Source of the DNA: Gammaproteobacteria bacterium UBA5109
GTDB taxonomy: Bacteria > Pseudomonadota > Gammaproteobacteria > Pseudomonadales > Pseudohongiellaceae
DNA: 64,000 nucleotides
Direction: 5' to 3'
Assembly: GCA_002414385.1 (NCBI GenBank)
Contig: DHZH01000008.1
Coordinates: 62,001 to 126,000, forward strand
Shown here: one piece after another, positions 35,189-43,425 of the stretch
Numbering within the stretch: the first letter of the stretch is position 1
Layout: every line of letters begins with the position of its first letter
Notes under the pieces: generated by a model
What the model was told of the DNA's origin: nothing
Seen by the model: only the letters and a program-made list of their open reading frames with translations
Database searches by the model: none
Program-made: the position numbers and the translations under genes

Positions 35189-35548
35189 CTAAGAAGACAG
35201 ATGGGTTAAAGCTTCTTCGACTTCTTCGATCAGTTCCCTGATCACCTGCTGATTCATTGCTGGTGCGACTTCCGGGACATCATTACCGGCCATGCGCTGG
35301 CGGGCACCGCCAATGGTAAAGCCCTGGTCATACAGAAGTGAACGGATCTGACGGATCAGGATAACATCCTGACGCTGGTAATAACGGCGGTTACCACGAC
35401 GTTTTACCGGTTTGAGCTGGGTAAATTCCTGCTCCCAGTAACGCAGCACATGCGGTTTTACCTCGCAAAGCTCACTCACTTCACCAATGGTGAAGTAACG
35501 CTTTGCCGGAATCTCGGGTAATTCGGCGTTATGACTCGGTTCCAGCAT
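35189..35548 (-). CDS. MerR family transcriptional regulator
   Basis: A 119-aa protein with a MerR helix-turn-helix: YFTIGEVSELCEVKPHVLRYWEQEF at residues 18-42, the wing segment RGNRRYYQRQDV, and a C-terminal helix for dimerisation. It has no Cys-rich metal loop. A gene like this regularly follows ihfA in gammaproteobacteria; its targets are unknown. The ATG lies within the end of ihfA (20-bp overlap), indicating coupling. Confidence 0.9.
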   Translation of the reverse strand: MLEPSHNAELPEIPAKRYFTIGEVSELCEVKPHVLRYWEQEFTQLKPVKRRGNRRYYQRQDVILIRQIRSLLYDQGFTIGGARQRMAGNDVPEVAPAMNQQVIRELIEEVEEALTHLSS

Positions 35549-35837
35549 AAGTCTCTACCCTTGATTTGAGTTTCTGGCCGGGTCGGAAAGTCACGACACG
35601 ACGCGCCTGAATTGGAATTTCTTCGCCGGTTTTCGGGTTACGCCCTGGACGCTCTCGCTTGTCCCGTAAATCAAAGTTACCGAAGCCGGATAGTTTCACC
35701 TGCTCATTACTTTCCAGGGAGAGTTTAATTTCCTCGAAAAACTGCTCGACGAGCTCTTTGGCTTCACGCTTGTTCAGGCCCATTTCGTCAAAGAGACGCT
35801 CGGCCATTTCAGCTTTAGTCAGTGCTCCACTACCCAT
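35529..35837 (-). CDS. ihfA: integration host factor subunit alpha
   Basis: A 102-aa HU/IHF-fold DNA-bending protein that pairs with IhfB (gene at 51127-51426). The start GALTKAEMAERLFDEMGLNKREAK and the beta-arm motif GRNPKTGEEIPI are diagnostic for the alpha subunit. The ATG at MGSGALTK was chosen; the frame is open 21 codons further upstream but family length supports the shorter form. Sits between pheT and the MerR gene in the canonical order. Confidence 0.96.
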   Translation of the reverse strand: MGSGALTKAEMAERLFDEMGLNKREAKELVEQFFEEIKLSLESNEQVKLSGFGNFDLRDKRERPGRNPKTGEEIPIQARRVVTFRPGQKLKSRVETYAGTES

Positions 35838-35924
35838 TTTCTTCGCCTTCTTCTTAAAACCTAAACCAGTATCAGGCCGTTTTATTACCTGGGTAGGCAA
35901 TTATGGCCCAAGTATTTTCTAAAA

Positions 35925-38297
35925 TCACCTTAATTCGGCATTAAATTGTGCTTCTAGAGCCTTGATACAGCTATTAATTATGCCATTTATCTCGTCATCG
36001 TTAAGAGTGCGTGAAGGGTGCTGAAAGGTCAAGCCTATGGCAAGACTCTTTTTGCCTTTTTCCAGTTTTTCTCCCTGATAGACGTCAAACAGGACAATAT
36101 TCTCCAGAAATTCACCGCCCTGCTCCTGTAAAACCCCCTCAAGCTCACTGAATACGAGGCTTTCATCGACCATTATGGCAAGATCCCGGCGTACGGAGGG
36201 GTAACGTGAAAGAGCTGTAACACGCGGTGTTACGCTGGCATTAATGCCTGCCAGTGCCAGTTCAAACAAGAATACCTTGCCGGGGATATCCAGGTCATGC
36301 TGAATTTGCGGTTTCAGGGCGCCGATCCAGCCTACAGGCTGCTGCATACGCAGGATTCGTGCACTCTGCCCAGGCTGCAGAGCCGGATGTTCGGCAACTG
36401 CAAAACTGAATTCTCCGCGGGCATTTCCCAGCCCCAGAATGCTTTCCACATCACCTTTCATGTCATAAAAGTCACTGTTTCTGGTTGATGCCCCCCACTG
36501 CTCAGGGTTTTCGCTCCCCCATAACAGACCTCCAAGCATGACCTGCTGCCGGGTTTCCCCATTTTCATTGGAGAAAACCATGCCAGATTCAAAGACTTGC
36601 ACACGATTCTGCTGCCGGTTCTGATTATGTTTTAGAGTTTGTAGCAGACCGGTCCAGAGATTACGGCGCATCACCGCCATATCACTGGAAATCGGGTTGG
36701 CAAGGGCGATAGCTGCTCCTGCGCCCTCTGCAAGCCGTTTTTCCAGCTCAGGTTCTACAAAGCTATAGTTGATAACTTCCTGATAACCAAGAGAATTCAA
36801 GCGGCTTCGTATTTTTCTCAGTGACACAGTGGTCTCTGTGGCAGGCTTGAGTGCGCCGGCACCACTGATAGGGGCCAGTGGAATATTATCGTAGCCGTAG
36901 ATGCGCGCCAGTTCCTCGATCAGGTCTGCCTCCAGGGCAATATCAAAGCGCCAGGAAGGTATCCTGAAACGCCAGCTGTCGGCACCTTTTTCCAGCAGCT
37001 CCAATCCCAGGCCGGTCAACATGGTTTCGATATCCCCGACTGCAACTTCGACACCCAGTATTTTACTGACTCTTTCTGCTCGCAGGCTCACTTCAGGGGC
37101 TTCAGGCAAATTTTCCTCGGCTTTGATAACAGGTCCGGCTTCACCACCGAGGATTTCAAGCATTAACTGGGTAGCACGCTCAATGGCTTTTTCAGCCAGG
37201 GCATAATCCACCCCCCGTTCAAAGCGATGTGAAGCATCGGTATGCATGCCGTACTGGCGGGCTTTGCCGGCAATCGCCAGGGGATTGAAAAAGGCGCTTT
37301 CCAGAAACAGGTTTTGCGTCTGTGAAGTGACGCCGCTATGTTCGCCACCCATCACCCCGGCCATGGCAAGGGCTTTTTCATGATCAGCGATAACCAGTGT
37401 ATCTGCACTCAGTTCTACTTCCCTGCCATCGAGCAATACCAGTTTTTCATTCCTGGCTGCGCGCCTGACCTGAATGCCTCCCTGCAATACGTCCAGATCA
37501 AAAGCGTGCATCGGCTGCCCAAGCTCCAGCATTACATAGTTAGTCACATCGACTGCCGGTTCGATACTGCGAATACCACTGCGGCGTAATTTTTCCTGCA
37601 TCCACAAGGGGGTGCTGGCATTGATATTCACATTACGAATCACCCGGCCCAGATAACGCGGGCAGTCTTCAGGACTGTGCAATTCCACCGGAAAGGTTTC
37701 GTCGATGCTGGCCTTTACTGAAGTAAAGTCAGGGCCATTCAAGGCAGAATTATTCAGCACACTGACTTCCCGTGCCAGACCGGCAATGCTCAGGCAGTCA
37801 CCGCGATTGGGGGTCAGATCAACTTCGATCAGTGTGTCATCAAGTTGCAGATAATCTCTGAAATCTTCGCCAATTGGAGCGTCGTCGGCCAGCACCATGA
37901 TACCGTCGGACTTTTCAGCCAGCCCCAGTTCCTCGGCAGCACAGAGCATGCCGTTTGATTCCACGCCACGCAGTTTGGCTTTTTTGATGCTAAAGTCTTC
38001 AGCCAGAATGGCACCGACTTTGGCGAAAGGCACTTTCAGTCCGGCAGCAACATTCGGGGCACCACAAACCACCTGAAAAGTTTCTTTGCCGTCACTAACC
38101 TGGCAAACACTTAATTTATCCGCATCCGGATGTTTTTCGACACTTTGTACTTCGGCGACTACGACACCGGAAAAGCTATTGGCAGCAGCTTCTGTGCCAT
38201 CCACTTCCAGACCTGCCATAGTCAACTGGTGGACCAGTTTGTCCGTTGCTATGTCTGGATTGACCCATTCGCGTAACCAGTTTTCGCTGAATTTCAC
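35925..38297 (-). CDS. pheT: phenylalanine-tRNA ligase beta subunit
   Basis: A 790-aa subunit of the alpha2-beta2 enzyme charging tRNA-Phe. Domains in order: an EMAP-like tRNA-binding domain (residues 40-150, VEKHPDADKLSVCQV), B3/B4 editing domain (about 210-380), B5 (400-475), catalytic-like core, and the C-terminal anticodon-binding FDX-ACB domain (SRYPSVRRDLAIMV onward). The start is GTG with a GGAG ribosome site. 12 bp after pheS. Confidence 0.97.
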   Translation of the reverse strand: MKFSENWLREWVNPDIATDKLVHQLTMAGLEVDGTEAAANSFSGVVVAEVQSVEKHPDADKLSVCQVSDGKETFQVVCGAPNVAAGLKVPFAKVGAILAEDFSIKKAKLRGVESNGMLCAAEELGLAEKSDGIMVLADDAPIGEDFRDYLQLDDTLIEVDLTPNRGDCLSIAGLAREVSVLNNSALNGPDFTSVKASIDETFPVELHSPEDCPRYLGRVIRNVNINASTPLWMQEKLRRSGIRSIEPAVDVTNYVMLELGQPMHAFDLDVLQGGIQVRRAARNEKLVLLDGREVELSADTLVIADHEKALAMAGVMGGEHSGVTSQTQNLFLESAFFNPLAIAGKARQYGMHTDASHRFERGVDYALAEKAIERATQLMLEILGGEAGPVIKAEENLPEAPEVSLRAERVSKILGVEVAVGDIETMLTGLGLELLEKGADSWRFRIPSWRFDIALEADLIEELARIYGYDNIPLAPISGAGALKPATETTVSLRKIRSRLNSLGYQEVINYSFVEPELEKRLAEGAGAAIALANPISSDMAVMRRNLWTGLLQTLKHNQNRQQNRVQVFESGMVFSNENGETRQQVMLGGLLWGSENPEQWGASTRNSDFYDMKGDVESILGLGNARGEFSFAVAEHPALQPGQSARILRMQQPVGWIGALKPQIQHDLDIPGKVFLFELALAGINASVTPRVTALSRYPSVRRDLAIMVDESLVFSELEGVLQEQGGEFLENIVLFDVYQGEKLEKGKKSLAIGLTFQHPSRTLNDDEINGIINSCIKALEAQFNAELR

Positions 38298-38309
38298 TTT
38301 CTATGTCTC

Positions 38310-39326
38310 CTACGAGAATTGCTGCAGGAAACGCAGATCATTTTCAAACATGAGACGTAGATCTTTTATCTCATAACGCAACATGGCAAGCCGATCGACC
38401 CCCATACCAAAAGCATAACCTGTGTATTTTTCAGCATCGACATTGGAAAATTCCAGCACCTTAGGATGAATCATGCCGCAGCCACCAACTTCGAGCCAGC
38501 CACTGTGACTGCAAACACGACAGCCTTCACCCTGGCAGCTTACACACTGCACATCAACTTCAGCTGAAGGTTCTGTAAACGGGAAATAAGAGGGCCGGAA
38601 TCTTGCCTGCAGATCGGCTTCGAAAAAGGCGCTAAGAAAATTCTGTACCAGCCCTTTCAGATCGGCAAAGCTGACATTCTCGTCCACCAGCACGCCTTCC
38701 ACCTGATGGAACATCGGGGTATGCGTCAGATCGGAGTCACAGCGGTACACCCGGCCAGGGCAGATAAAACGAAACGGCGGCTCACTGTTTTCCATGGTAC
38801 GCACCTGCACATTGGAGGTATGGGTACGCAGTAAGGTGCCATCGCCAAAATAAAAAGTATCGTGCATGGCACGGGCAGGATGATGTTCGGGAATATTCAG
38901 GGCTTCGAAATTATGAAACTCATCTTCTATTTCGGGCCCTTCCACAGTAACGAAGCCGGCTGCGGAAAAAATATCTTCAATGCGATCAATGGTCCGGGTT
39001 ACAGGATGCAGTGCACCGGCCTGACGACGCCTGCCGGGTAGTGAAATATCAATGGCCTCACGCTGTAACTGGGCACTGGTTGCCGCCTGCTCAAGACTGA
39101 GCTTGCGGGCATTGATTGCTTCCTGGACTTCCTGCTTGGCCTGATTAATGGCGGCACCGGCTTTGGGCCGGTCTTCAGCTGGGAGTTTGCCCAGCGATTT
39201 GAGCTGTTCAGTCAGGCTGCCTTTTTTACCCAGGTACTGCACCCGCAGGCTATCCAGCTCAGTAATATCCTGAGCCTCAGTGATTGCCTGCAGGGCTGTG
39301 CTTGTCAGCGATTCCAGATTTTCCAT
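38310..39326 (-). CDS. pheS: phenylalanine-tRNA ligase alpha subunit
   Basis: A 338-aa class II synthetase catalytic subunit. The N-terminal coiled-coil arm (residues 1-85) precedes the catalytic core, with motif 2-like FRFICPGRVYRCD, the segment TPMFHQVEGVLVDE and motif 3 GFGMGVDRLAMLRY-like sequence (AFGMGVDRLAML). The start MENLESLT is preceded by AGGA five bases upstream. Part of the thrS-infC-rpmI-rplT-pheST-ihfA operon. Confidence 0.97.
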   Translation of the reverse strand: MENLESLTSTALQAITEAQDITELDSLRVQYLGKKGSLTEQLKSLGKLPAEDRPKAGAAINQAKQEVQEAINARKLSLEQAATSAQLQREAIDISLPGRRRQAGALHPVTRTIDRIEDIFSAAGFVTVEGPEIEDEFHNFEALNIPEHHPARAMHDTFYFGDGTLLRTHTSNVQVRTMENSEPPFRFICPGRVYRCDSDLTHTPMFHQVEGVLVDENVSFADLKGLVQNFLSAFFEADLQARFRPSYFPFTEPSAEVDVQCVSCQGEGCRVCSHSGWLEVGGCGMIHPKVLEFSNVDAEKYTGYAFGMGVDRLAMLRYEIKDLRLMFENDLRFLQQFS

Positions 39327-39363
39327 CTTGGTCCTGGCTTGGTCCTGTCTGGCCTGGAAATGA

Positions 39364-39720
39364 TCAGGCGAGTGCTGCTTTAGCCTCTTCCGCGATAGCC
39401 GCAAATGCGGGCTTATCATTAACTGCCAGATCAGCAAGTACTCGACGGTCAACTTCAATACCGGCTTTCTTCAGCCCGGCCATCAGACGGCTGTACGAAA
39501 TATCATTGACTCGTGCCTGGGCGTTGATGCGGGTAATCCACAAGGAACGGAAAACACGTTTTTTCTGTTTACGGTCACGATAGGCATACTGGCCGGCTTT
39601 GATCACCGATTGTTTGGCAACACGAAACACCCGACTCCGGGCGCCGTAATAACCTTTAGCCTGTTTTAAAACTTTTTTATGTTTACGGCGTGCAACTACG
39701 CCACGTTTTACTCTAGCCAT
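39364..39720 (-). CDS. rplT: 50S ribosomal protein L20
   Basis: A 118-aa early assembly protein of the 50S subunit. N-terminal ARVKRGVVARRKHKKVLK and the YGARSRVFRVAKQ segment are invariant features. In E. coli L20 represses its own operon by binding the rpmI leader; the arrangement here would allow the same. 14 bp after rpmI. Confidence 0.98.
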   Translation of the reverse strand: MARVKRGVVARRKHKKVLKQAKGYYGARSRVFRVAKQSVIKAGQYAYRDRKQKKRVFRSLWITRINAQARVNDISYSRLMAGLKKAGIEVDRRVLADLAVNDKPAFAAIAEEAKAALA

Positions 39721-39734
39721 GATTCTCCTCCGAC

Positions 39735-39929
39735 TTAATTCTGACGCAGCATGCGTTTAACGTTGGACATATCAGAAGCATTTACTGCTGAAGTGCCACG
39801 TAACTGACGCTTACGCTTGGTAGTCATTTTGGTGAGGATATGGCTTTTGTAAGCGCTCTTGCGCTTGAGGCCGGACCCGGTCTTTTTGAAGCGCTTGGAA
39901 GCGCCACTATGAACTTTCTGTTTTGGCAT
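39735..39929 (-). CDS. rpmI: 50S ribosomal protein L35
   Basis: A 64-aa basic ribosomal protein, MPKQKVHSGASKRFKKTGSG at the start and typical KRKRQLRGTSAV near residue 45. The ATG at 39929 is the family start; five codons upstream another ATG lies in frame but is not conserved. Confidence 0.97.
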   Translation of the reverse strand: MPKQKVHSGASKRFKKTGSGLKRKSAYKSHILTKMTTKRKRQLRGTSAVNASDMSNVKRMLRQN

Positions 39930-40040
39930 TGTCGTACTCCGCATTCAGGGTCGACTGTCTCATGCAGCCGCCTGTCGTTTAATAAAATAAAAGCATCCCT
40001 CCCGAACAGCTTCGGTTAATACGAAGAGTCCTGGGAAACT
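39930..40040 (-). promoter_or_regulatory. infC-rpmI spacer, possible L20 operator
   Basis: This 111-bp stretch between infC and rpmI contains a short hairpin on the minus strand (CTTCG-TATTAAC-CGAAG). By analogy with E. coli, where L20 binds RNA here, it may be the autoregulatory operator; the sequence alone does not prove it. Confidence 0.3.
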
Positions 40041-40574
40041 TTAGTGCTTTTTCTTTACCGGGGTTAATACCATGGTTAACTGCCGACCTTCCATTTTTGC
40101 ATCCTGGTCGACGGTACCATGTTCTTCCAGATCAACTTTCAGTCGATCTATCAGCTCCATCCCGATATGTTGATGAGCCAGTTCGCGGCCACGAAATCGT
40201 ACTGTGACTTTTGCTCTGTCTCCATCATTAAGGAAACGTATCAGGTTGCGTAGTTTTACCTGATAATCCCCTTCTTCCGTCCCTGGTCTGAATTTAACTT
40301 CTTTTACGTGAATGACTTTCTGTTTTTTACGGTTAGCAGCTTTCTGTTTTTTAAGTTCGAAAACATGCTTGCCGTAATCCATTATCTTGCAAACAGGTGG
40401 ATCCGCATCAGGAGAAATTAAAACCAGGTCTAGTTTTGCGTTAGCAGCTTCTGCTTTTGCTTCATCCAGGCCAACAATTCCTCTTTGCTCTCCGCTATCA
40501 AGAATCAACCTGACTTCGGGTGATTCGATATCATCATTGATCACAGCCTTTTTCTTGTCATTATCACGCTTAAT
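40041..40574 (-). CDS. infC: translation initiation factor IF-3, AUU start
   Basis: A 177-aa factor that monitors start-codon fidelity and keeps 30S subunits free. The reading frame begins IKRDNDKKKAVINDDIESPE only if the rare codon ATT at 40572-40574 is used; it is preceded by GGAG with a 9-base gap. The AUU start is the well-known basis of IF3 autorepression in E. coli. The core motifs VRLILDSGEQRGIV and YGKHVFELKKQK are present, and the C-terminal domain ends MVLTPVKKKH. An out-of-frame ATG-TAC-TAT-TAA minigene overlaps the ATT start. Confidence 0.95.
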   Translation of the reverse strand: MKRDNDKKKAVINDDIESPEVRLILDSGEQRGIVGLDEAKAEAANAKLDLVLISPDADPPVCKIMDYGKHVFELKKQKAANRKKQKVIHVKEVKFRPGTEEGDYQVKLRNLIRFLNDGDRAKVTVRFRGRELAHQHIGMELIDRLKVDLEEHGTVDQDAKMEGRQLTMVLTPVKKKH

Positions 40575-40613
40575 AGTACATTTCTCCGTTCTGGTTCATC
40601 TTCACAACGTTGC

Positions 40614-42575
40614 TCAGGATTTTTCCTGCTTGGCCTGCCTGCTATAGCTGGCGACATCTTCCTGTAGTAAAGTTTCAAACTGGGATAATTCCATAACTCC
40701 CAGGTCTTTACCCGTGCGGTCTCTGACCGAAATGGTATTAGCGGCGACTTCTTTATCACCGGCTACTAACAGGTAGGGTACACGCTGTACTGTGTGCTCG
40801 CGAATTTTAAACCCGACCTTCTCATTTCTCAAGTCGCTTTGCACTCTAAACCCTTTATTTTCAAGGGAAACTGCTATTTTTTCACAATATTCGGCCTGCT
40901 TGTCGGTAATATTCATGATTACTGCCTGAACCGGTGCCAGCCAGCTGGGAAAAGCACCTTCATAATGTTCAATCAGAATACCGATAAAACGCTCAAAAGA
41001 ACCGAAAATTGCCCGGTGTAGCATTACGGGTGTATCCCGGCTGTTGTCTTCAGTGACATATTCCGCACCCAGTCGCCCGGGCATGGAAAAATCCACCTGA
41101 ATGGTGCCACATTGCTGTTCACGCCCCATGCAGTCCTTCAGGGCAAATTCAATCTTTGGTCCATAGAAGGCACCCTCACCCGGCATCAGCTGCCAGTCAC
41201 GACCGGTGTTGTTCAGGGCTTCTTCCAGTGCCTGTTCGGACTGATCCCAGACTTCATCGGAACCTACCCGTTGTTCCGGGCGAGTGGAAAGACGCAGAAT
41301 GATTTCTTCAAAACCGAAATCCTGATAGACCTTGTAAACCAGATCAATGAAGTCAGCGACTTCCTGCTGAATCTGCTCTTCGGTGCAGAAAATATGGGCA
41401 TCATCCTGGGTAAATGCCCGCACCCGCATCAGGCCATGCATACTGCCTGAAGGCTCATAACGGTGACAGGAGCCGAATTCCGCCAGTCGCAGCGGCAGAT
41501 CACGATAGGATTTGAGTCCCTGATTAAACACCTGCACATGACAGGGACAGTTCATGGGCTTGATGGCATACATGCGGTTTTCGGATTCAACACTGAACAT
41601 CTGCTCCGAAAACTTGGCTGAATGACCGGATTTGTCCCAGAGACTGTAATCCACCAGTTGTGGCGTATTGATTTCCTGATACCCGTTATCAATAAACAGT
41701 TGCTGCATATAACGCTTGATAATCTGGTAGATCGTCCAGCCCTGCGGATGCCAGAACACCATGCCGGGGGCTTCTTCCTGAAAGTGAAACAAATTCAGTT
41801 TCTTGCCGATTTTGCGATGGTCACGTCGCTCAGCTTCTTCCAGAAGATGTAAATACTGTTTCAGGGCTTTTTTATCCGCCCAGGCTGTGCCGTAGATACG
41901 CTGCAACATGGCATTTCTAGAATCACCGCGCCAGTAGGCACCGGCAACCGACATCAGCTTGAAGGCCTTGATATGTCCGGTGCTGGGGATATGCGGCCCA
42001 CGGCAAAGGTCAATAAAGTCACCCTGCTTGTAGAATGAAAGCTCTTCTTCGCCGGGAATGCTCTGGATGATTTCGACCTTGTATTCTTCGCCCATGTCTT
42101 TGAACAGGCTTACCGCATCTTTTCTGCTCATGACGCTGCGCTCAACCGGCACATCTGCACTGGCCAGTCGGGTCATTTCTTTTTCAATGGCTTCCAGGTC
42201 TTCCGGTGTAAAGGGACGTTCATAGGCAAAATCGTAATAAAAACCGTTTTCAATGACCGGACCGATCGTGACCTGCGCTTCAGGAAATAAATTCTGCACC
42301 GCATTGGCCATCAGGTGGGCACAGGAGTGGCGGATGATTTCCAGTCCCTCGTCATCACGTGAGGTGATAATGGAAAGTTCAGCATCTTCTTCAATGACGG
42401 AAGAAGTATCAAGCAGCGTGCCGTTTACCTTGCCGGCCAGAGCCGCTTTTGCCAGACCGGGGCCAATAGACCCGGCTACCTCCAGAACACTGGGGGGCTG
42501 GTCAAACTGTTTCTGGCTGCCATCCGGTAAGGTAATTGTAATCATCACTGCCACAGAATCCTGTGATTCTGTCAT
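40614..42575 (-). CDS. thrS: threonine-tRNA ligase
   Basis: A 653-aa class II synthetase. Domains: TGS (residues about 11-70), editing domain with HSCAHLMANAVQ near 83, then the catalytic core with zinc ligands Cys in MNCPCHVQVF and His in the later core. Motif 2 is RYEPSGSMHGLMRVRAFTQDD, and an anticodon-binding domain ends the protein. The start MTESQDSV has AGGA eight bases upstream; a second ATG at codon 11 aligns with the E. coli N-terminus and cannot be excluded. First gene of the IF3 operon. Confidence 0.97.
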   Translation of the reverse strand: MTESQDSVAVMITITLPDGSQKQFDQPPSVLEVAGSIGPGLAKAALAGKVNGTLLDTSSVIEEDAELSIITSRDDEGLEIIRHSCAHLMANAVQNLFPEAQVTIGPVIENGFYYDFAYERPFTPEDLEAIEKEMTRLASADVPVERSVMSRKDAVSLFKDMGEEYKVEIIQSIPGEEELSFYKQGDFIDLCRGPHIPSTGHIKAFKLMSVAGAYWRGDSRNAMLQRIYGTAWADKKALKQYLHLLEEAERRDHRKIGKKLNLFHFQEEAPGMVFWHPQGWTIYQIIKRYMQQLFIDNGYQEINTPQLVDYSLWDKSGHSAKFSEQMFSVESENRMYAIKPMNCPCHVQVFNQGLKSYRDLPLRLAEFGSCHRYEPSGSMHGLMRVRAFTQDDAHIFCTEEQIQQEVADFIDLVYKVYQDFGFEEIILRLSTRPEQRVGSDEVWDQSEQALEEALNNTGRDWQLMPGEGAFYGPKIEFALKDCMGREQQCGTIQVDFSMPGRLGAEYVTEDNSRDTPVMLHRAIFGSFERFIGILIEHYEGAFPSWLAPVQAVIMNITDKQAEYCEKIAVSLENKGFRVQSDLRNEKVGFKIREHTVQRVPYLLVAGDKEVAANTISVRDRTGKDLGVMELSQFETLLQEDVASYSRQAKQEKS

Positions 42576-42623
42576 CCCATTTATCCTGGTTTACTGAATT
42601 TCACCGTTTACCCGGTGAAAGAT

Positions 42624-42700
<77 letters not shown>

Positions 42701-42724
42701 GCTATCCTGTTTTTATTCCCTTAA

Positions 42725-42755
42725 AAAGCCTGTAAACACGCTAGTTACAGGCTTT
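42725..42755 (-). terminator. bidirectional-type hairpin terminator upstream of tRNA-Val
   Basis: An 11-bp perfect stem (AAAGCCTGTAA at 42725-42735 with its complement at 42745-42755) is followed on the minus strand by TTTTTAAGG. It would end the transcript of the AdoMet decarboxylase-like gene just before the tRNA-Val unit. Confidence 0.7.
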
Positions 42756-42865
42756 CTGAAAAGACCGGCGATTATAGAGATACCAGGGCAAAATCACAAG
42801 AAAATCAATGGATTCTGAACACATAAATCACCATGCAAGCCGTGCAGGAATGATTCGGGTAGATC

Positions 42866-43264
42866 CTAGATTGCCTGTAACAGGGCCGGAGTAAACAAAC
42901 CTCGTTCCAGACTGTGGCTTTTTACCTGTGTTGGCAGAAAATATTTCCTGCAGACTTCCATCGCGTCCTGGTCAGAGAAACGCTTGCAGGAAAAAATATC
43001 AATGTAGACTTGCCCCAGATTTTCTGCAAAATGGGCCGAAATATTAGATGTTTCAATTAGTTGCATTAAGGTAAATCCTGCCGCGTCGAAAGAGTGACTG
43101 GCAAAATGTTCAATGACAGGTTCGCCAAAAGCTTTCATGTCGATGGCAGTAATCAGTTCCTTCACCCAGTGACGGATATGCTCAGCGCTGGTGAGTTGTT
43201 CCCGCGGGCAGCCCGCCAGATCCAGAATTAAATGTTGCCCCCATATAGCAGTTTGTTGACTCAT
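42866..43264 (-). CDS. divergent S-adenosylmethionine decarboxylase family (SpeD-like) protein
   Basis: A 132-aa protein with the SpeD/SpeH fold pattern. It aligns with prokaryotic AdoMetDC through GQHLILDLAGC near the start, SHSFDAAGF in the middle and YIDIFSC near residue 90. The pyruvoyl-forming Ser (Ser73), His78 and Cys93 are kept, but the usual Glu-Ser-His at the cleavage site reads Thr-Ser-Asn. Enzymes of this family self-cleave and decarboxylate AdoMet for spermidine synthesis; some relatives decarboxylate arginine or ornithine instead. The start MSQQTAIW has a GAGG site six bases upstream. No speE is nearby. Substrate uncertain. Confidence 0.7.
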   Translation of the reverse strand: MSQQTAIWGQHLILDLAGCPREQLTSAEHIRHWVKELITAIDMKAFGEPVIEHFASHSFDAAGFTLMQLIETSNISAHFAENLGQVYIDIFSCKRFSDQDAMEVCRKYFLPTQVKSHSLERGLFTPALLQAI

Positions 43265-43372
43265 AGTAAGCCTCAAAAAAAGGAATGCAGTACCCCGCAA
43301 GGCCTTCGGCAGCGAGACTGCGGCGCGCACTCTACTCTTTTTTACAGGGAAGGCAAGCAGTATCAATTAACG

Positions 43373-43418
43373 CTAGTGTCCTGGTTTGAATAATATCCAG
43401 CAGCTTAGTGATTGCCGG
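43373..43418. mobile_element. diverged solo end of the 9701-9890 element family
   Basis: TAGTGTCCTGGTTTGAAT followed after 13 bases by TTAGTGATTGCCGGG matches one end of the element at 9701-9890 (TAGTGTCTCAGTTTGAAT, 13 bases, TTAGTGATTGGCTGG on the complementary strand) with identical spacing. The partner end is not seen, so this looks like a remnant just downstream of the VOC gene. Confidence 0.4.
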
Positions 43419-43425
43419 GCTGAAT

